Shown in pieces: positions 24,201-35,161 of a stretch of DNA of 64,000 nucleotides (positions within the stretch are counted from its first letter, which is position 1; the number at the start of each line of letters is the position of its first letter). Source of the DNA: Anagrus nilaparvatae. Its lineage: Eukaryota; Arthropoda; Insecta; Hymenoptera; Mymaridae. The DNA is taken from assembly GCA_022575985.1 (NCBI GenBank), contig JAKSXM010000007.1, positions 31,498,501-31,562,500 on the forward strand. The letters are read 5' to 3'. Below the pieces are notes generated by a model. It was not told the origin of the DNA. It made no database searches and saw nothing but the letters and a program-made list of their open reading frames with translations. Both the position numbers and the translations under genes were made by a program.

Positions 24201-25396
24201 TAAAATTTAATTTTGATTTTTTTATTCATAACTATGATTTTAGTTTTCTTAAAAGTTGTATATATAATTTTATTTAAGAGATTTCAATATAAAAATCAAA
24301 TTATTATTTTTTTATAAATTATGTTATATTTTCTATTAAATTATTTTAACGAAATTAAATATTTCAAAGACTAATGCTTAACCTTTATAATTGTGTGTTA
24401 AATTTATAGCTTAATAGTAAATAAATACTTAAAGCATAGATTTTTTTTTATTATTTATTCTTGCAACATATTTTTATCGTGAACTTGACTTATTGTATCG
24501 TCCAGTAACGGTTTCAAAAAAATGGTTTGTGTTTAAACAGAGTTGCGTATTAATTTAATTACTCCTTATCTATGATTCTCATATTATTTTTTTTTCATTA
24601 AATTTTTTTCATAATTAAATAAATTTATGGATTTCATGATTGATTAATCGTTTGCATCCATTTTGTTTACTCGCAAATGAAATGCTTTTATTAGGTTACT
24701 TATAGCCTTACAATTAACTTAAAATACATAATAATTTCATTTTTTAAAATTAAATCTTTTATATTAATATATAGGACGATATATTATATTACTTTTTTAT
24801 TTATTAATTGTTTGAGTAATTATTATAAAAAAAGAATATTATTTTTTATTTTTATATTATATTTAAATAATCTTTTACTATTTTTAAAAATAGAGTATTT
24901 AATCTTCTTTTTGGTTATATAATTGTGATAAATATTATGAATTAAATATTCTTTTCGTAAGGGTCACTGGTTTTACAAACCTATTATCAGATTTGCGAAT
25001 AAGTTAAGGTGTATAATAACAGTAAACTATTATAAATGAATTTTATTATAGTCAAGGTGCCAGCTTTGCTAAATGTATCCAAAAACTTTATCAGCTTTAG
25101 AATGTTTATCATTATTTATGTAATTTAGTTTCTTATTTTTTGGGGTTTTGCCCATTTTTTAATCCTATTGTTTTTGCTCAAATTCGATATCCCGGAAATA
25201 AAATTTTTTTAATGAAATATAAAATTCTATTTGTTTTTGGTTAATTAAGATTAAGACTTTTATTAAATATTGCTATTATAAGAAATAAATTTTATGAATG
25301 ATAGAAATATATATTTTTCAAAAAACCAATTCATTGTTTACCTACTGTAGGCTATTTTTACGTGAAATGTATAAAGCATTTATAAATTATCAGAAT
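21241..25396. other. AT-rich DNA without a recognised gene
   Basis: No coding or RNA gene was recognised. Two diverged direct copies of a unit of about 150 bp lie at about 21930-22070 and 22085-22230 ('tgtgaagat.gcgtttaaa.tt.agcgt'); a related piece is at about 51885-51990. The stretch 24650-25000 is related to 29530-29880 (shared 'ttattaggtta.ttatagcctt'). Confidence 0.45.
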
Positions 25397-25410
25397 AAAT
25401 TTTTATGGAC
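25397..25410. repeat. Target-site duplication of the R1-clade element, left copy
   Basis: The 14-mer aaatttttatggac is repeated exactly at 28055-28068, directly after the element's poly(A). The first three A residues of the right copy could also belong to the poly(A). Confidence 0.9.
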
Positions 25411-25412
25411 CC

Positions 25413-25968
25413 CTTGGCTGGAATGTTTCAAAGATCGACGAGGACAGATTCGAGGAATACCTTCGAATCGAGTCAGCGTCGATCCCCGCTTGGCGAGGAG
25501 GGGCTACAAGCCCACGAGAGGCCGAAACCCTGGTTAAGAAAGTAACGTCTCTATTACGCGAGGCTTGCGATGCCTCGATGCCTCGCCGCAGGCCCTGGAA
25601 AGGGAGAAAACCAGTGTACTGGTGGACTCCCGAAATAGCTGAGCTCCGAAAGGAATGCCACAGGACGCGACGAAGGGCCCAACGAGCACGGGACAGACCC
25701 GAAGCTGCTGCGCTCTCCCAGGTACACAAGGATGCCAAACACCGGCTGGCCAAGGACATCCGCCAAAGTAAGGATCGATGTCTGCGTTCATTACGCGAAG
25801 ACGTAAACAAGGACCCCTGGGGTCTAGGCTACAAAGTCGTAATGGGCAAGCTGAACCGGGGGACTGACAACATGATGGACGCGGAGTTGACCGAGCGGAT
25901 CATTGCTGCTCTCTTCCCTGAGAGGCCCATCCGGGAAAACCCGGTAGAGGGCAACACCCAGGGAGGAG
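25413..25968 (+). pseudogene. R1-clade ORF2, segment before the RT, frameshifted
   Basis: The frame is open from the truncation point and reads LGWNVSKIDEDRFEEYL, then basic RTRRRAQRARDR, ending in a region homologous to the linker between endonuclease and reverse transcriptase. It shifts out of register with the downstream RT frame near 25955-25970. A single one-base-class indel accounts for the break. The endonuclease itself was lost by 5' truncation. Confidence 0.8.
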
Positions 25969-27747
25969 GTGCCGCTGTTCAGCGAAGGCGAGATGGTCAA
26001 GGCCATAAAGGCCATGAAAAATGGCAAGGCGCCTGGGCCGGACGGGATACCGGCGGAAGTGCTCAAAAGAGCGGTTAAAGTAATCCCTGGTATCCTTATA
26101 AGCATGTTCAATGCGTGTTTGATGGCTGGAGTGTTCCCAAAGCAGTGGAAGGTGGCACGTCTCGTGCTCTTGAACAAGGGCAAGGGGGGAGCCCCGGACT
26201 CTCCATCATCTTACAGACCTTTGTGTATGTTAAATACCATTGGTAAGGTGATGGAGAGCTTGCTCCGGGCAAGGCTCAGAAGGGCAATCGAGGAGGGCGG
26301 TGGTCTCTCCGATGAGCAGCATGGTTTTCGTGAAGGGCATTCCACGATAGACGCCATTCGGCGTGTCGTGGATACCGTAGAGGCTGAGAGGGAAAAGCGG
26401 CCTGCAATTCGCAAGGACGTCCTTCTGGTAACGCTGGACGTCAAAAACGCTTTCAACTCAGCCAGGTGGGATGACATGATCCGGTCCCTCGAGTACGATT
26501 TCCGGATACCCAGGTATCTGGGTAACGTACTAAAGGATTACCTGCGGGACCGGAGACTGCTCTATGACACGCTCGATGGAAGGCGTGAAAGGGTTTTGAG
26601 TGCAGGCATCGCGCAAGGTTCGGTTCTCGGACCGGACCTGTGGAATGCCTTTTACGATGGCTTGCTGCGCGTCCACCTCCCGGAAGGAGTTTCCCTGATC
26701 GGGTACGCCGACGACGTGGCCCTGACCATAACTGGCAGGGACATGGAAGTGACCCAGGAGAGGTTGAATCTAGTCATGAGACGGATCAACCTCTGGATGG
26801 GCGATCACGGGCTCCAGCTTGCGATCCCAAAAACGGAGATCGTACTGCTGACTCGTCGAAGGGTTCCCACCGACTTCGATGTAATTATCGACGACGGCGG
26901 AAACCCTCACACGATCCGAACCAGAACATCGGTGAAATACCTGGGAGTTCAGCTTGATAACAAGCTGACCTTCTGGGAGCAATTTCAGAGGTCGTGTGAA
27001 AAGGCAGCGTCGGGCGCATCCTCCCTGTCAAGGCTCATGGCCAACATTGGGGGACCCAAACCAGGGAAGCGAAGGCTCCTGATGTCAGTCGTCAACTCTG
27101 TCCTGCTTTACGGATCAGAAGTCTGGGCGAAGACCACAGAAACTGCCAAGTACAGACGAAAAATATCGTCGGTACAGAGGCAAGCGGCAGGGAGGATCGC
27201 CTGCGGATACCACACGGTATCTCTAGAGGCGATCCAGGTTGTTGCTTCGGTGATACCCATTGACCTGCTAGCGTTGGAGCGGAAATTCATCTACGAGAGC
27301 GTAGATGAGCGCGAAGTGGCTTCCACTCGCGCCCGCTTCAACTCTATGAAAGCATGGAATAAACGATGGAAAAAGAACCAGGAGAAAAATGCCCTATGGA
27401 CGCGCAGACTGATCTCAGACCTGCAGGCATGGATGGGACGACAGCATGGGGAGGTGGATTTCTACCTTACCCAATTCCTGACCGGGCACGGGTATTTCCG
27501 TGTCATGTTGAAGCATTGGCATAAGGTGGCAACAAAGGAGTGCTTGCACTGTCCGGGCTTAGATGATACAGTAGAGCACACATTCTTCGAATGTGTGCGC
27601 TACGCGGAGGGGCGCCCGCCCTTCCTGACTTGGAGGCCGGAGACGGTGGTCCCGGAAATGCTACGGAGTTCCGAAAATTGGAACAAAGTAGCAGAGTACG
27701 TAAGGACCACCTTGTTGCAGAAGAAGGAGGAGGGCTTTCTATCGTAA
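25969..27747 (+). CDS. R1-clade reverse transcriptase with C-terminal CCHC motif
   Basis: The 592-codon frame carries RT motifs in order: APGPDGIP (21-28), SYRPLCMLNTIGK (81-93), HGFREGHST (118-126), LDVKNAF (156-162, catalytic Asp), AGIAQGSVLGP (212-222) and GYADDVAL (245-252, catalytic Asp pair). A connection region follows with VNSVLLYGSEVW (375-386). A C-x2-C-x8-H-x4-C zinc motif lies at 525-542. This order is typical of R1/TRAS-type insect LINEs. The enzyme would copy element RNA at a nicked chromosomal site. The ATG used here is only the first in the frame; the real ORF2 begins upstream and is frameshifted. No stop interrupts the RT domain. Confidence 0.85.
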   Translation: MPLFSEGEMVKAIKAMKNGKAPGPDGIPAEVLKRAVKVIPGILISMFNACLMAGVFPKQWKVARLVLLNKGKGGAPDSPSSYRPLCMLNTIGKVMESLLRARLRRAIEEGGGLSDEQHGFREGHSTIDAIRRVVDTVEAEREKRPAIRKDVLLVTLDVKNAFNSARWDDMIRSLEYDFRIPRYLGNVLKDYLRDRRLLYDTLDGRRERVLSAGIAQGSVLGPDLWNAFYDGLLRVHLPEGVSLIGYADDVALTITGRDMEVTQERLNLVMRRINLWMGDHGLQLAIPKTEIVLLTRRRVPTDFDVIIDDGGNPHTIRTRTSVKYLGVQLDNKLTFWEQFQRSCEKAASGASSLSRLMANIGGPKPGKRRLLMSVVNSVLLYGSEVWAKTTETAKYRRKISSVQRQAAGRIACGYHTVSLEAIQVVASVIPIDLLALERKFIYESVDEREVASTRARFNSMKAWNKRWKKNQEKNALWTRRLISDLQAWMGRQHGEVDFYLTQFLTGHGYFRVMLKHWHKVATKECLHCPGLDDTVEHTFFECVRYAEGRPPFLTWRPETVVPEMLRSSENWNKVAEYVRTTLLQKKEEGFLS

Positions 27748-27904
27748 AGAGCTCTCCTGCCCCTAGGCAGGGGGGAAGGTAGCGGCCAGTTGCCTAGGCT
27801 GCGCGTCCCAAACTGAAGTTATACCTGAAAAGGGAGTTCCGGTTTGGGACAAACAAGCGCGGGGGGTTTAAAGTGTGTTTATCCAGTAAGAATCTGGGGC
27901 GTAG

Positions 27905-27994
27905 CCGGCGACCGCGTTCGCCGGTGGTCTCCCAGTTGTACACTTTGTACAACTGGGCGGTCATGGAAATTTGCGGGTCTTTAAGGCCCGCAAA
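27905..27994 (+). promoter_or_regulatory. Three hairpins in the R1-clade 3' UTR
   Basis: Three inverted repeats follow each other. CCGGCG/CGCCGG surrounds an 8-base loop (about 27905-27924). A perfect 11 bp stem CCCAGTTGTAC/GTACAACTGGG with loop ACTTT spans 27931-27957. TTTGCGGG/CCCGCAAA spans 27970-27994, with flanking catgga/tccatg. The copy at 36280-36375 keeps all three, with one change in the middle stem that leaves a G-U pair. LINE reverse transcriptases can recognise 3' UTR structures; that role here is inferred. Confidence 0.6.
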
Positions 27995-28054
27995 CACTCC
28001 ATGGCTGATGTAAGATTCACATATTTCCATATTATTATTAAAAAAAAAAAAAAA

Positions 28055-28068
28055 AAATTTTTATGGAC
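28055..28068. repeat. Target-site duplication of the R1-clade element, right copy
   Basis: Matches 25397-25410 exactly over 14 bases, with the first three overlapping poly(A). Confidence 0.9.
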
Positions 28069-30893
28069 TCGTAAGTGGATTTTTAATTGTGCATGTATCA
28101 TGTTATCATAGAATTTTATTTTTCGATTTAAATTATTGTTAAAATAATAAGGACTGAATGATTGTTTACACGTGCAATTAATTTGATTAATATTAATAAT
28201 TATTATCAATAAAATTCATGTATCTTCTTCAAAAATTGGAAATGCCTTACCTTTTATTTTCCCTAAATTCCTATATTACCTCGTATCATCTTTTTTTCGG
28301 TTATAAAAGAGGGTGATAGGTCAAAATTAGTGGCGGATTTGAATAAAGCAGGTCATTTTATCCATAAAATCGTTATTTAGTCTTCTATCTATTGAAAATA
28401 TTTTCGTTAAGTTTCAGTAAACTTCTGCTCTCGCATTAATAAGTTAATACCATTTCTCAGCATCTATTGACCCGACTTTTTGCTTGCGTTATTTAATACG
28501 TTAACTACAAAATCTCATAATTATGACTAAATGTAGATTTATTTAGAGTGGGTGTTTTCGTATTCTTAGGCCCAAACCTAAAAAAATTTGTTTTAAAACC
28601 AAAAAAGCGTGTTCTTCGTTCGATTTTGAAGGTTTTTTTGACATAAAATATATCATAGAAATTTTTTTAATTGTTCTCAATATAACAAATAATTTTATTT
28701 GAAGTTGCTGATTATTTCATAGAATATTATATTCTTAAACCGTTCAAAAAATTGGCTGAAAATAACTGTTTCTTACTACTGCTAGAGTTAGTTTTGTGGA
28801 GACTGGGCGTAAAAATGAGGAATCAAGTGTTATTGCTTTTTTGGCACTTTTAGCGTTTAAAGCACGTTCTTATAAAATTTTTAGGCCGCAAATAAAAAAT
28901 ATCGATTTTTTTTTCATAAATAATCATTATTTTACATTAAAACTACTTCTAAATATGTCAGTTATGTTATTTTCCATTATTGGGAAGCGATCAGAATATA
29001 CCAATATTAGGGGTATTTTTATTCATTTTGATCTATTTAATTGAGATAGGCAATTTTGTTTTATTTAAGAGTAGTTAAATATGCATTAGTAATCGAATGA
29101 CTTACTCAAGGAAATCGTTCAAATTTGCCCTATTTTATTGAGGGGATAGTCAAATTTTTCCCTTTTATCATATAGCAGTCAATTGAACATTATTATCCTT
29201 CTTAACATGGATCATTTTGTAGGGAAGGGGTACAACAGAAAATATGATTTTTTGGTGGAAAATATTCTATTTAATAATTTAATAATAATGTCTTTTTTAT
29301 TTTACCAGTGGGTTCTTTAGGGTGAGATGAATGAATTTATGGTGGACAGTGTTCAATTTTTCGTCCCATCATATTATCGTTTTTTCAACATGGAGGACCT
29401 TAAAATTTAAAAATAATTTCTTTTAACTTTACCAGGGTTTTTCTATAGGGCAAGAAATTCGAAATTGTAATGGAAATCATTCAATTTTTTATGGACTTTA
29501 AATATATATTAGTATTATGTAATTTCTTTTTTTACCCGCAAGTGAGATGTGTTTATTAGGTTATTTATAGCCTTTCATTTTGATCGAAATATTGATTATT
29601 AAAAATACAAAATTAAATATATATTTATTAATATTACATAAAATGATGTATTTATTGAATCGTTTTTTAATTATTAATCTTATGCATAATTAATGAAATA
29701 TTTTAATAGTATTATTTAATATTATATTAAATAATCCTTAAAATTTCTTTCTCTGGTCAAGGTCATTAGTAGAAAATAGAAATGTGTAGATCATCGTAAA
29801 AAATAGAAATGTGTATACCATCGTATGACTTATTATATGACTATTTAATATAGTCCTTGAGCATGGTTTTATTTGCGATTTTTTTTGAAAGCGTGTCCAT
29901 GGAATTTTCCGACAGTATTTTTAGTTTTTGGGGTCGCTGATTCCAAATCTGAAATCCGTTTTGACCTAAATTGGTCTAATTTTGAGTAGTTGTTTATTTT
30001 GGCTCATTTTTATCGTTATTTTGTTATTTTTGATATTTAATATATATTACCATTACCATTATTAATATACAGGTATATACAGGGTCTATATACCTAATTA
30101 TCATATTAACTCATACGAAAAAAAAATTGTAGCCCATATAAGGGATTCATAAACTACGTTTCACGCTTTTTAGGCCAATTTTAGCTATGTTTATGAAACA
30201 ATATCAATTTTTATCTACATTTTTTGATTTTTGAGTATTATAAAGTAGTTTAATATGAGTATTATTTTTAATTTATTTAAAAACTGTGCAGTAGCTCATA
30301 ATAGGCACTTATAGGCTATTTTTATCGTTTTTGGGGTAATTTTAAAATATATTTTTGACCAATACCAGTATTGGATCGAATTATTGAATCGAATTTTTAA
30401 GATTTTTTTATTGGATTGTTAATTGGTATACCCTATTCCGGTAAATTCATTAAATTTTATAATAATATCGCTCATTTTCATTTTTTTTGCAAAAATAGTG
30501 TCACGTGGTCGTATATACCGATTGAAGTAAGAATTTAAAATTTTTTTTGTCTTAAAGTTTGTATTTCAAAAAGTTGTTGACCATACACCATAAAAATTAA
30601 CAAAATTTTAAGTTGAAAAAAAAATTTGTGGCTAAAATATGACAAAAAAGCCTTTACCATTCCCCTAAAAAGCCTTTACCGTTCCTATTAAGAACTTGGT
30701 GTTTTAAGCAAAATAAGGGCATGGATTTTTATTTCCTTTTTTTTCCTTTTTTTTCCTTTTTTATCATTAAAAATGATAATGATCGTATGATTCATTTATC
30801 GTATGAACAACAAAATCATAAACGCCAATTAAATAGAATAAATAATATGAATGAATTAAGAAAAAAAAAAGAGCTACTGATCGTAAAGAAAGT
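28069..30893. other. AT-rich DNA without a recognised gene
   Basis: No exon or RNA gene was recognised. The part at 29530-29880 is a diverged direct repeat of 24650-25000. A phrase reading aaagcctttaccgttcc on this strand occurs twice (30645-30686); its reverse complement recurs at 52866, 53022 and 53409. Confidence 0.45.
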
Positions 30894-31896
30894 ATGAATG
30901 TAAACCGATTAGTAAAAAAACTGAAATCAGATATATCGAATAATATGACAGAAGAAAGATTATGTAAAAGAAGATTACGTAATTGTTCTCATTTTATGAA
31001 CCAAAATATATTAAATAAAAAAAGAAAATCAGATCTTGTAGATATTATGGATAAAGATCGTTTATTAAAAAAAAGATCATTAGATACTACAAAAAATATG
31101 TCTTACGATAGATTAAATAAAAGAAAATTAAAAAATTGTACATATAATATGAATATTGATAGACTTAATAAAAAAAGAAGAACTGATCGAACTGTTTTTA
31201 TGGATAACGATCGTTTATTAAAAATGAGAACATCAGATATTACAAAAAATATGGCTCACGATAGAGTAAATAAAAGAAAATTAAAAAATCGAACATATAA
31301 TATGAATGTCGATAGACTGATTAAAAAAAGAAAAACTGATCGCACTGATCTTATGGATATGAATCGATTATCAAAAAAAAAGAACAACCGATAACATATT
31401 GAATATGTCAGTAGAAAGATTATATAAAAAAAGATTAAATAATCGTACATGTAACATGAACATTGACAGATTAAATACTAAAAGAAAATCTGATCTATTG
31501 GAATCTATGGATATTGATAGATATTATAAAAAAATTAATTTGAATAAAATAGACATAGTTAATGTACAGTACCTCGATTTTGGTGACATGGTGATTGAAT
31601 GTAAATACTGTAATGCATTATACTGGAAAAATGAAACTTATGTTAATACCTATTGTCATAAGGGAAAAGTAGTATTATCACTCTTAAGTCAGTATGATGA
31701 ATCGTCGAAAGAACTTCTTTTTGAAAGAAAATTTCGTGATTTAATACGTTACTATAACAGTCAATTTTCATTTGCAACATTTAGTACAAAAGAAATAAAA
31801 AATGATAAAGGAGTATTTAATCTTAAAATTCTTGGACAGGTTTACCATATAATACCTTCATCTATAGATATTAAAAAAGATAAAAAACCTTGTTGA
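30894..31896 (+). pseudogene. Helitron replication protein, N-terminal part with 17-residue repeats
   Basis: The frame opens with about twelve tandem 17-residue repeats, each beginning with M and carrying a basic centre (pattern M..DRL.KKR..D). They are grouped three by three into a 51-residue higher-order unit. The frame shifts near 31385-31395 and continues from 31399. It then shows a C-x2-C (ECKYCNALYW) and the region FRDLIRYYNSQFSFATF and FNLKILGQVYHI, as in Helitron N-terminal regions. A TGA stop at 31894-31896 interrupts the frame, which continues directly after it. The repeat section is likely nucleic-acid binding, by inference from its charge. Confidence 0.8.
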
Positions 31897-33184
31897 GGTC
31901 AGTTATATATGTATGATGATATTACCTCTGTGAAAGAAAGATTAAAACAGAATCCATTATTACTAGAAAATCATGTTAAAATATTAACAAATATAATGAA
32001 AAATAATCCGTATAGTCAGAAATATAAAAGCTTATATGAATTGACGGTATATGACTCATTACCTGAATATTATTTGTATTTTACTAAAACATTAAAATTA
32101 AATCAAAATGTATATAACGAACCACGAACAGCAGAATGTGCAGCAATAATAGTATCGAATAACAATGAGTTTCCTGATGATTTTGATATTTGTATATATC
32201 CAAAACATAATAATGTTAATGAATGTACGTGTGTAAGTAAATTGTCTTTTCATTTGGACCCAATGACATTTCCTATAATGTTTCCCAAAGGTGATTTAGG
32301 TTGGCATAATAAAATGTTTCAAAATCGTAATACCAAAAAAAGATTAACTTCTTTACAATATTATGCATACAGAACAGCATATAGGGAAAGTATTATATTC
32401 GATCCTGTAATTCGATGTGGTCGACTAACACAACAATATTTTATTCAAGGTTACATTATAATTGTAAGCAGTAGGCTAAATTATTTAAAATTTAATCAGA
32501 AGAAGTTTAAAATACATTATTATCAAGGAATAATGGATCATATTTCTGGACATGCTGCAAATTATTCTTCAAATTATACATATCGAAATATATATATCGA
32601 AATATACATATCGAATTATATATATCGAAAAAAAATTAGGAAATATATATTGTCTTCCATCAACTTTTTTAGGGGGTCCTAGGCATATACATCAGATATA
32701 TCATGACGCGTTAGCCATAATGCGAAATATTGGACATCCTGATCTCTTTATTACCGTAACATGCAACCCTCAGTGGCCTGAAATTCAACGTGTTTTGAAA
32801 AAATTTCCACCTGGTACGTCATGTAATGATATACCAAATATAGTTAACAGAATATTTCATATGAAGTTAAAAGCAATAATCAATGATATAATTAAAAACA
32901 AATTATTTGGAAAAATTGCTGGTTATGTATATACAATTGAATTTCAGAAGAGAGGCCTTACTCATGCACATATTTTATTTACTCTTGAGTACGATAGTAA
33001 AATTTTAAATCCAGCAGACGTTGATAAATATATATATGCTGAGATTCCTGAAAATGATATCATCTTAAAAGATTTAGTTATTAAACACATGGTTCATGGG
33101 CCCCATAAAGGTAAAAATTTTCATTGTTATAACAAGGAATCTAAAAAATGTAAATATAGATTTCCCAAACCATTTTTCTTTTAG
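31897..33184 (+). pseudogene. Helitron replication (Rep/HUH) protein, continued, truncated
   Basis: After the internal TGA the frame reads through a Helitron-like N domain (AECAAIIV, DPMTFPIMFPKGDLGWH, YYAYRTAYRE). An expansion of tatatcgaaata near 32575-32635 breaks the frame. The second part (frame of 32552) resumes at LPSTFLGGPRHIHQIYHDA and contains CNPQWPEI and the catalytic HUH motif in RGLTHAHILF. The homology stops at KCKYRFPKPF (33176). The catalytic tyrosines and the whole helicase domain are missing. In intact elements this protein drives rolling-circle transposition. This copy cannot. Confidence 0.8.
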
Positions 33185-33442
33185 AAATTTCAACTTCTGA
33201 TAATGAAAACTGTTTTCACAAAAATTGAATTATCATTATTTTGTTTATTTGAAAACAAAAAAAAAATTAAATAAATATATTTTAAATGAAATTTCAATTC
33301 CTTGTTATTATTTTTTTAAAAGTATAAAAAAATATCCTTTCTGTATTACATGTATATAGATTACATAATTACCTTTAGTTGTTTGTATTTGTTTAATAAT
33401 ATAATTATAATTTTTTTTTAATATAGGTTTATTAGTATTGAT

Positions 33443-33541
33443 ATGAAAATTTCATCAGAACAAACTCATTCTGCTATTCGAGCTATCAAAAATGGTACTT
33501 CTATTTTACATACATCTAAAAGTATTGGTATATCGAAATAA
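33443..33541 (+). pseudogene. Relic of a psq-type helix-turn-helix domain
   Basis: The 32 codons from the ATG resemble the pipsqueak-type DNA-binding helix-turn-helix found at the start of pogo/Tigger-like transposases (SSEQTHSAIRAIKNG, SILHTSKSIGIS). A TAA then interrupts what would be the recognition helix, and homologous residues (TIMRRLKKYNI) follow. A second HTH-like stretch (SFRIIASSINISRTSFRRYL) lies at about 33620-33695 in another frame. No DDE catalytic domain follows. Confidence 0.4.
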
Positions 33542-33699
33542 ACAATAATGAGAAGATTAAAAAAATATAACATAAGAAAATTTTATATTTCATTATAAAT
33601 TTATTAGATATAAACTTAAGATGGGAGAATCGTTTAGAATAATTGCTAGTAGCATAAATATTTCACGAACTTCATTTAGAAGATATTTAATAATATCTG

Positions 33700-34024
33700 A
33701 ATTTCAGTTATTGCTAATTTTTTCATCATTGATAATAATTTATTTGAGTTCAAATAATGACAGAAAAATTAATACATACGGTATCACATTGTAAATAATC
33801 TTTTTGTTTTTTTAAATTTTATAAAAATTAAATTTTAAGTCTTATAAATAAAAACAAAAAATTTATTTATTTAGAGTATTCTTGTTCTTGTTCTCTTAGA
33901 TTTATATGCTTCGGTATGTCCAATAGTATTTTATAGGCCCAAATGAATTAAGTAACCTTAAAATATTCAATAAATAAAACACATTCATCTAAATTAATTA
34001 TTCCAGAAATGTTAAAATGATTCA
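33700..34024. other. AT-rich DNA without a recognised gene
   Basis: Nothing recognisable between the HTH relic and the minisatellite. Confidence 0.45.
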
Positions 34025-34908
34025 TAAGTGTCAGAGTCGCCCAAAAGTATTAAATTGGACCAAAATTATTTAAATGGTACTAAAGTACCATGTTAACCCA
34101 TTTGTCAATTTGTTCTAAAATTTTCAGATTGCACCACAAGTGACAGTCTGTCTCAGCGCAGGTAGAATGGTCCTAAAGAAGCAGGTTGTTCCAAAAGTGT
34201 TAGTCTGGCTAAAAAGTGTCATATTGCGTGATCCTAAAGTGTCAGATCTTCCTAAAAGTATTAAACTGGCCGAAAAGTACCCCATTATGTGGCCCAATAT
34301 TGTCAGCCTGGCCAAAAAATGTAATACTGCGTAGCCCAAAAGTGACAGATTGTCCCAAAAGTGTCAATTTCGCTTAAAAGTACCCCATTAAGAGGCCCAA
34401 AAGTATTATTTTGGTTCGATAGTGTGAGACTGGCCAAAAAGTACCATACGCTTGGTCCAAAAGTGTTAGATCGGCCCAACAGTGTCAGTTTAACCATAAA
34501 GTCACATATTGCGTAGATCTAAAGTGTCAGATCGGCCCAAAAGTGTCAAACTGGCCCAAAAGTACCCCATTAAATGGCCCAAAAGTGTTAGCCTAGCCAA
34601 AAAGTATAATATTGCGTAATCCAAAAGTGTCAGATCGGCCCATAAGTGTCAACTCGCCCTTTAGTACCTTACCATACGCTTGGTCCAAAAGTGTCAGATC
34701 GGCCCAAAAGTGTTAATTTCGCCCAAAAGTACCCCACCATACGCTTGGTCCAATAGTGTTAGATCGGCCCATCAGTGTCAGACTGGCCCAGAAGTACCAT
34801 ATGGCGTGGTCCAAAAGTGTCAGACTGGCCCAAAAGTACCATATTATGTGGCCTTAAAGTGTCATACTGGCCCAAAAGTACCATACTGTGTGGCCTAAAG
34901 GTGTCATG
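34025..34908. repeat. Minisatellite of 'ggcccaaaagtgtcag' units
   Basis: Dozens of variants of a 19-21 base motif alternate between 'ggcccaaaagtgtcaga' and 'ggcccaaaagtacc(cc)at'. They are grouped in larger units of about 43 and 62 bases, clearest near 34680-34900. Because many unit lengths are near multiples of three, open frames appear on both strands (for example at 34124-34339 on minus and 34680-34898 on plus). These are by-products. Confidence 0.85.
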
Positions 34909-34946
34909 CGACAGCGGCGACAGCGGCGGCAGCGGCGACAGCGGTT
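34909..34946. repeat. GC-rich 'gacagcggc' microsatellite
   Basis: Four tandem near-identical 9-base units form a small GC-rich block between the minisatellite and the LINE leader. Confidence 0.8.
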
Positions 34947-35161
34947 ATAACTTTATAATAGTATCATCTGTTCATGCAGTTTTCTTCAACTTTAAATCCA
35001 ATTTGCTGAAAGCTACACCCGATCCAGTGCCAGTGTTGTATAAATAACTATACAAAAGAACTGTAAAAGTGCAATCTGTGTGTTTTTCAAGTGCATAAAT
35101 ATTACCATCTAATTGCACATATTTACACACACGTATATTTCTTTGGCGCTAAAATAAAATA

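Larger units (their letters stand above)
25411..28054 (+). mobile_element. 5'-truncated R1-clade LINE with exact target duplication
   Basis: A sharp switch from A/T-rich to GC-rich sequence occurs at 25411, and the element ends in poly(A) (28041-28054). It retains the segment after the endonuclease, the complete reverse transcriptase and C-terminal zinc motif, and about 290 bases of 3' UTR. Four shorter relatives lie in the window (11084-11560, 35893-36417, 41458-41865, and 53495-53865 on the minus strand). Composition is far from the surroundings. The exact 14 bp duplication and long open frame point to a fairly young insertion made by target-primed reverse transcription. Truncation at the 5' end makes it immobile. 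Confidence 0.9.

Noticed and set aside
26211..27290. Long minus-strand and alternative-frame ORFs within the R1-clade element
   Set aside because: Shadows of the GC-rich RT gene on the plus strand; no domains of their own.
27933..27957. Rho-independent-type terminator at the strong hairpin
   Set aside because: The hairpin is in a LINE 3' UTR of an animal genome; a bacterial terminator reading does not apply.
34124..34898. Several open frames on both strands in the minisatellite
   Set aside because: Open on both strands because of the repeat unit; peptides are repeat translations without domain.
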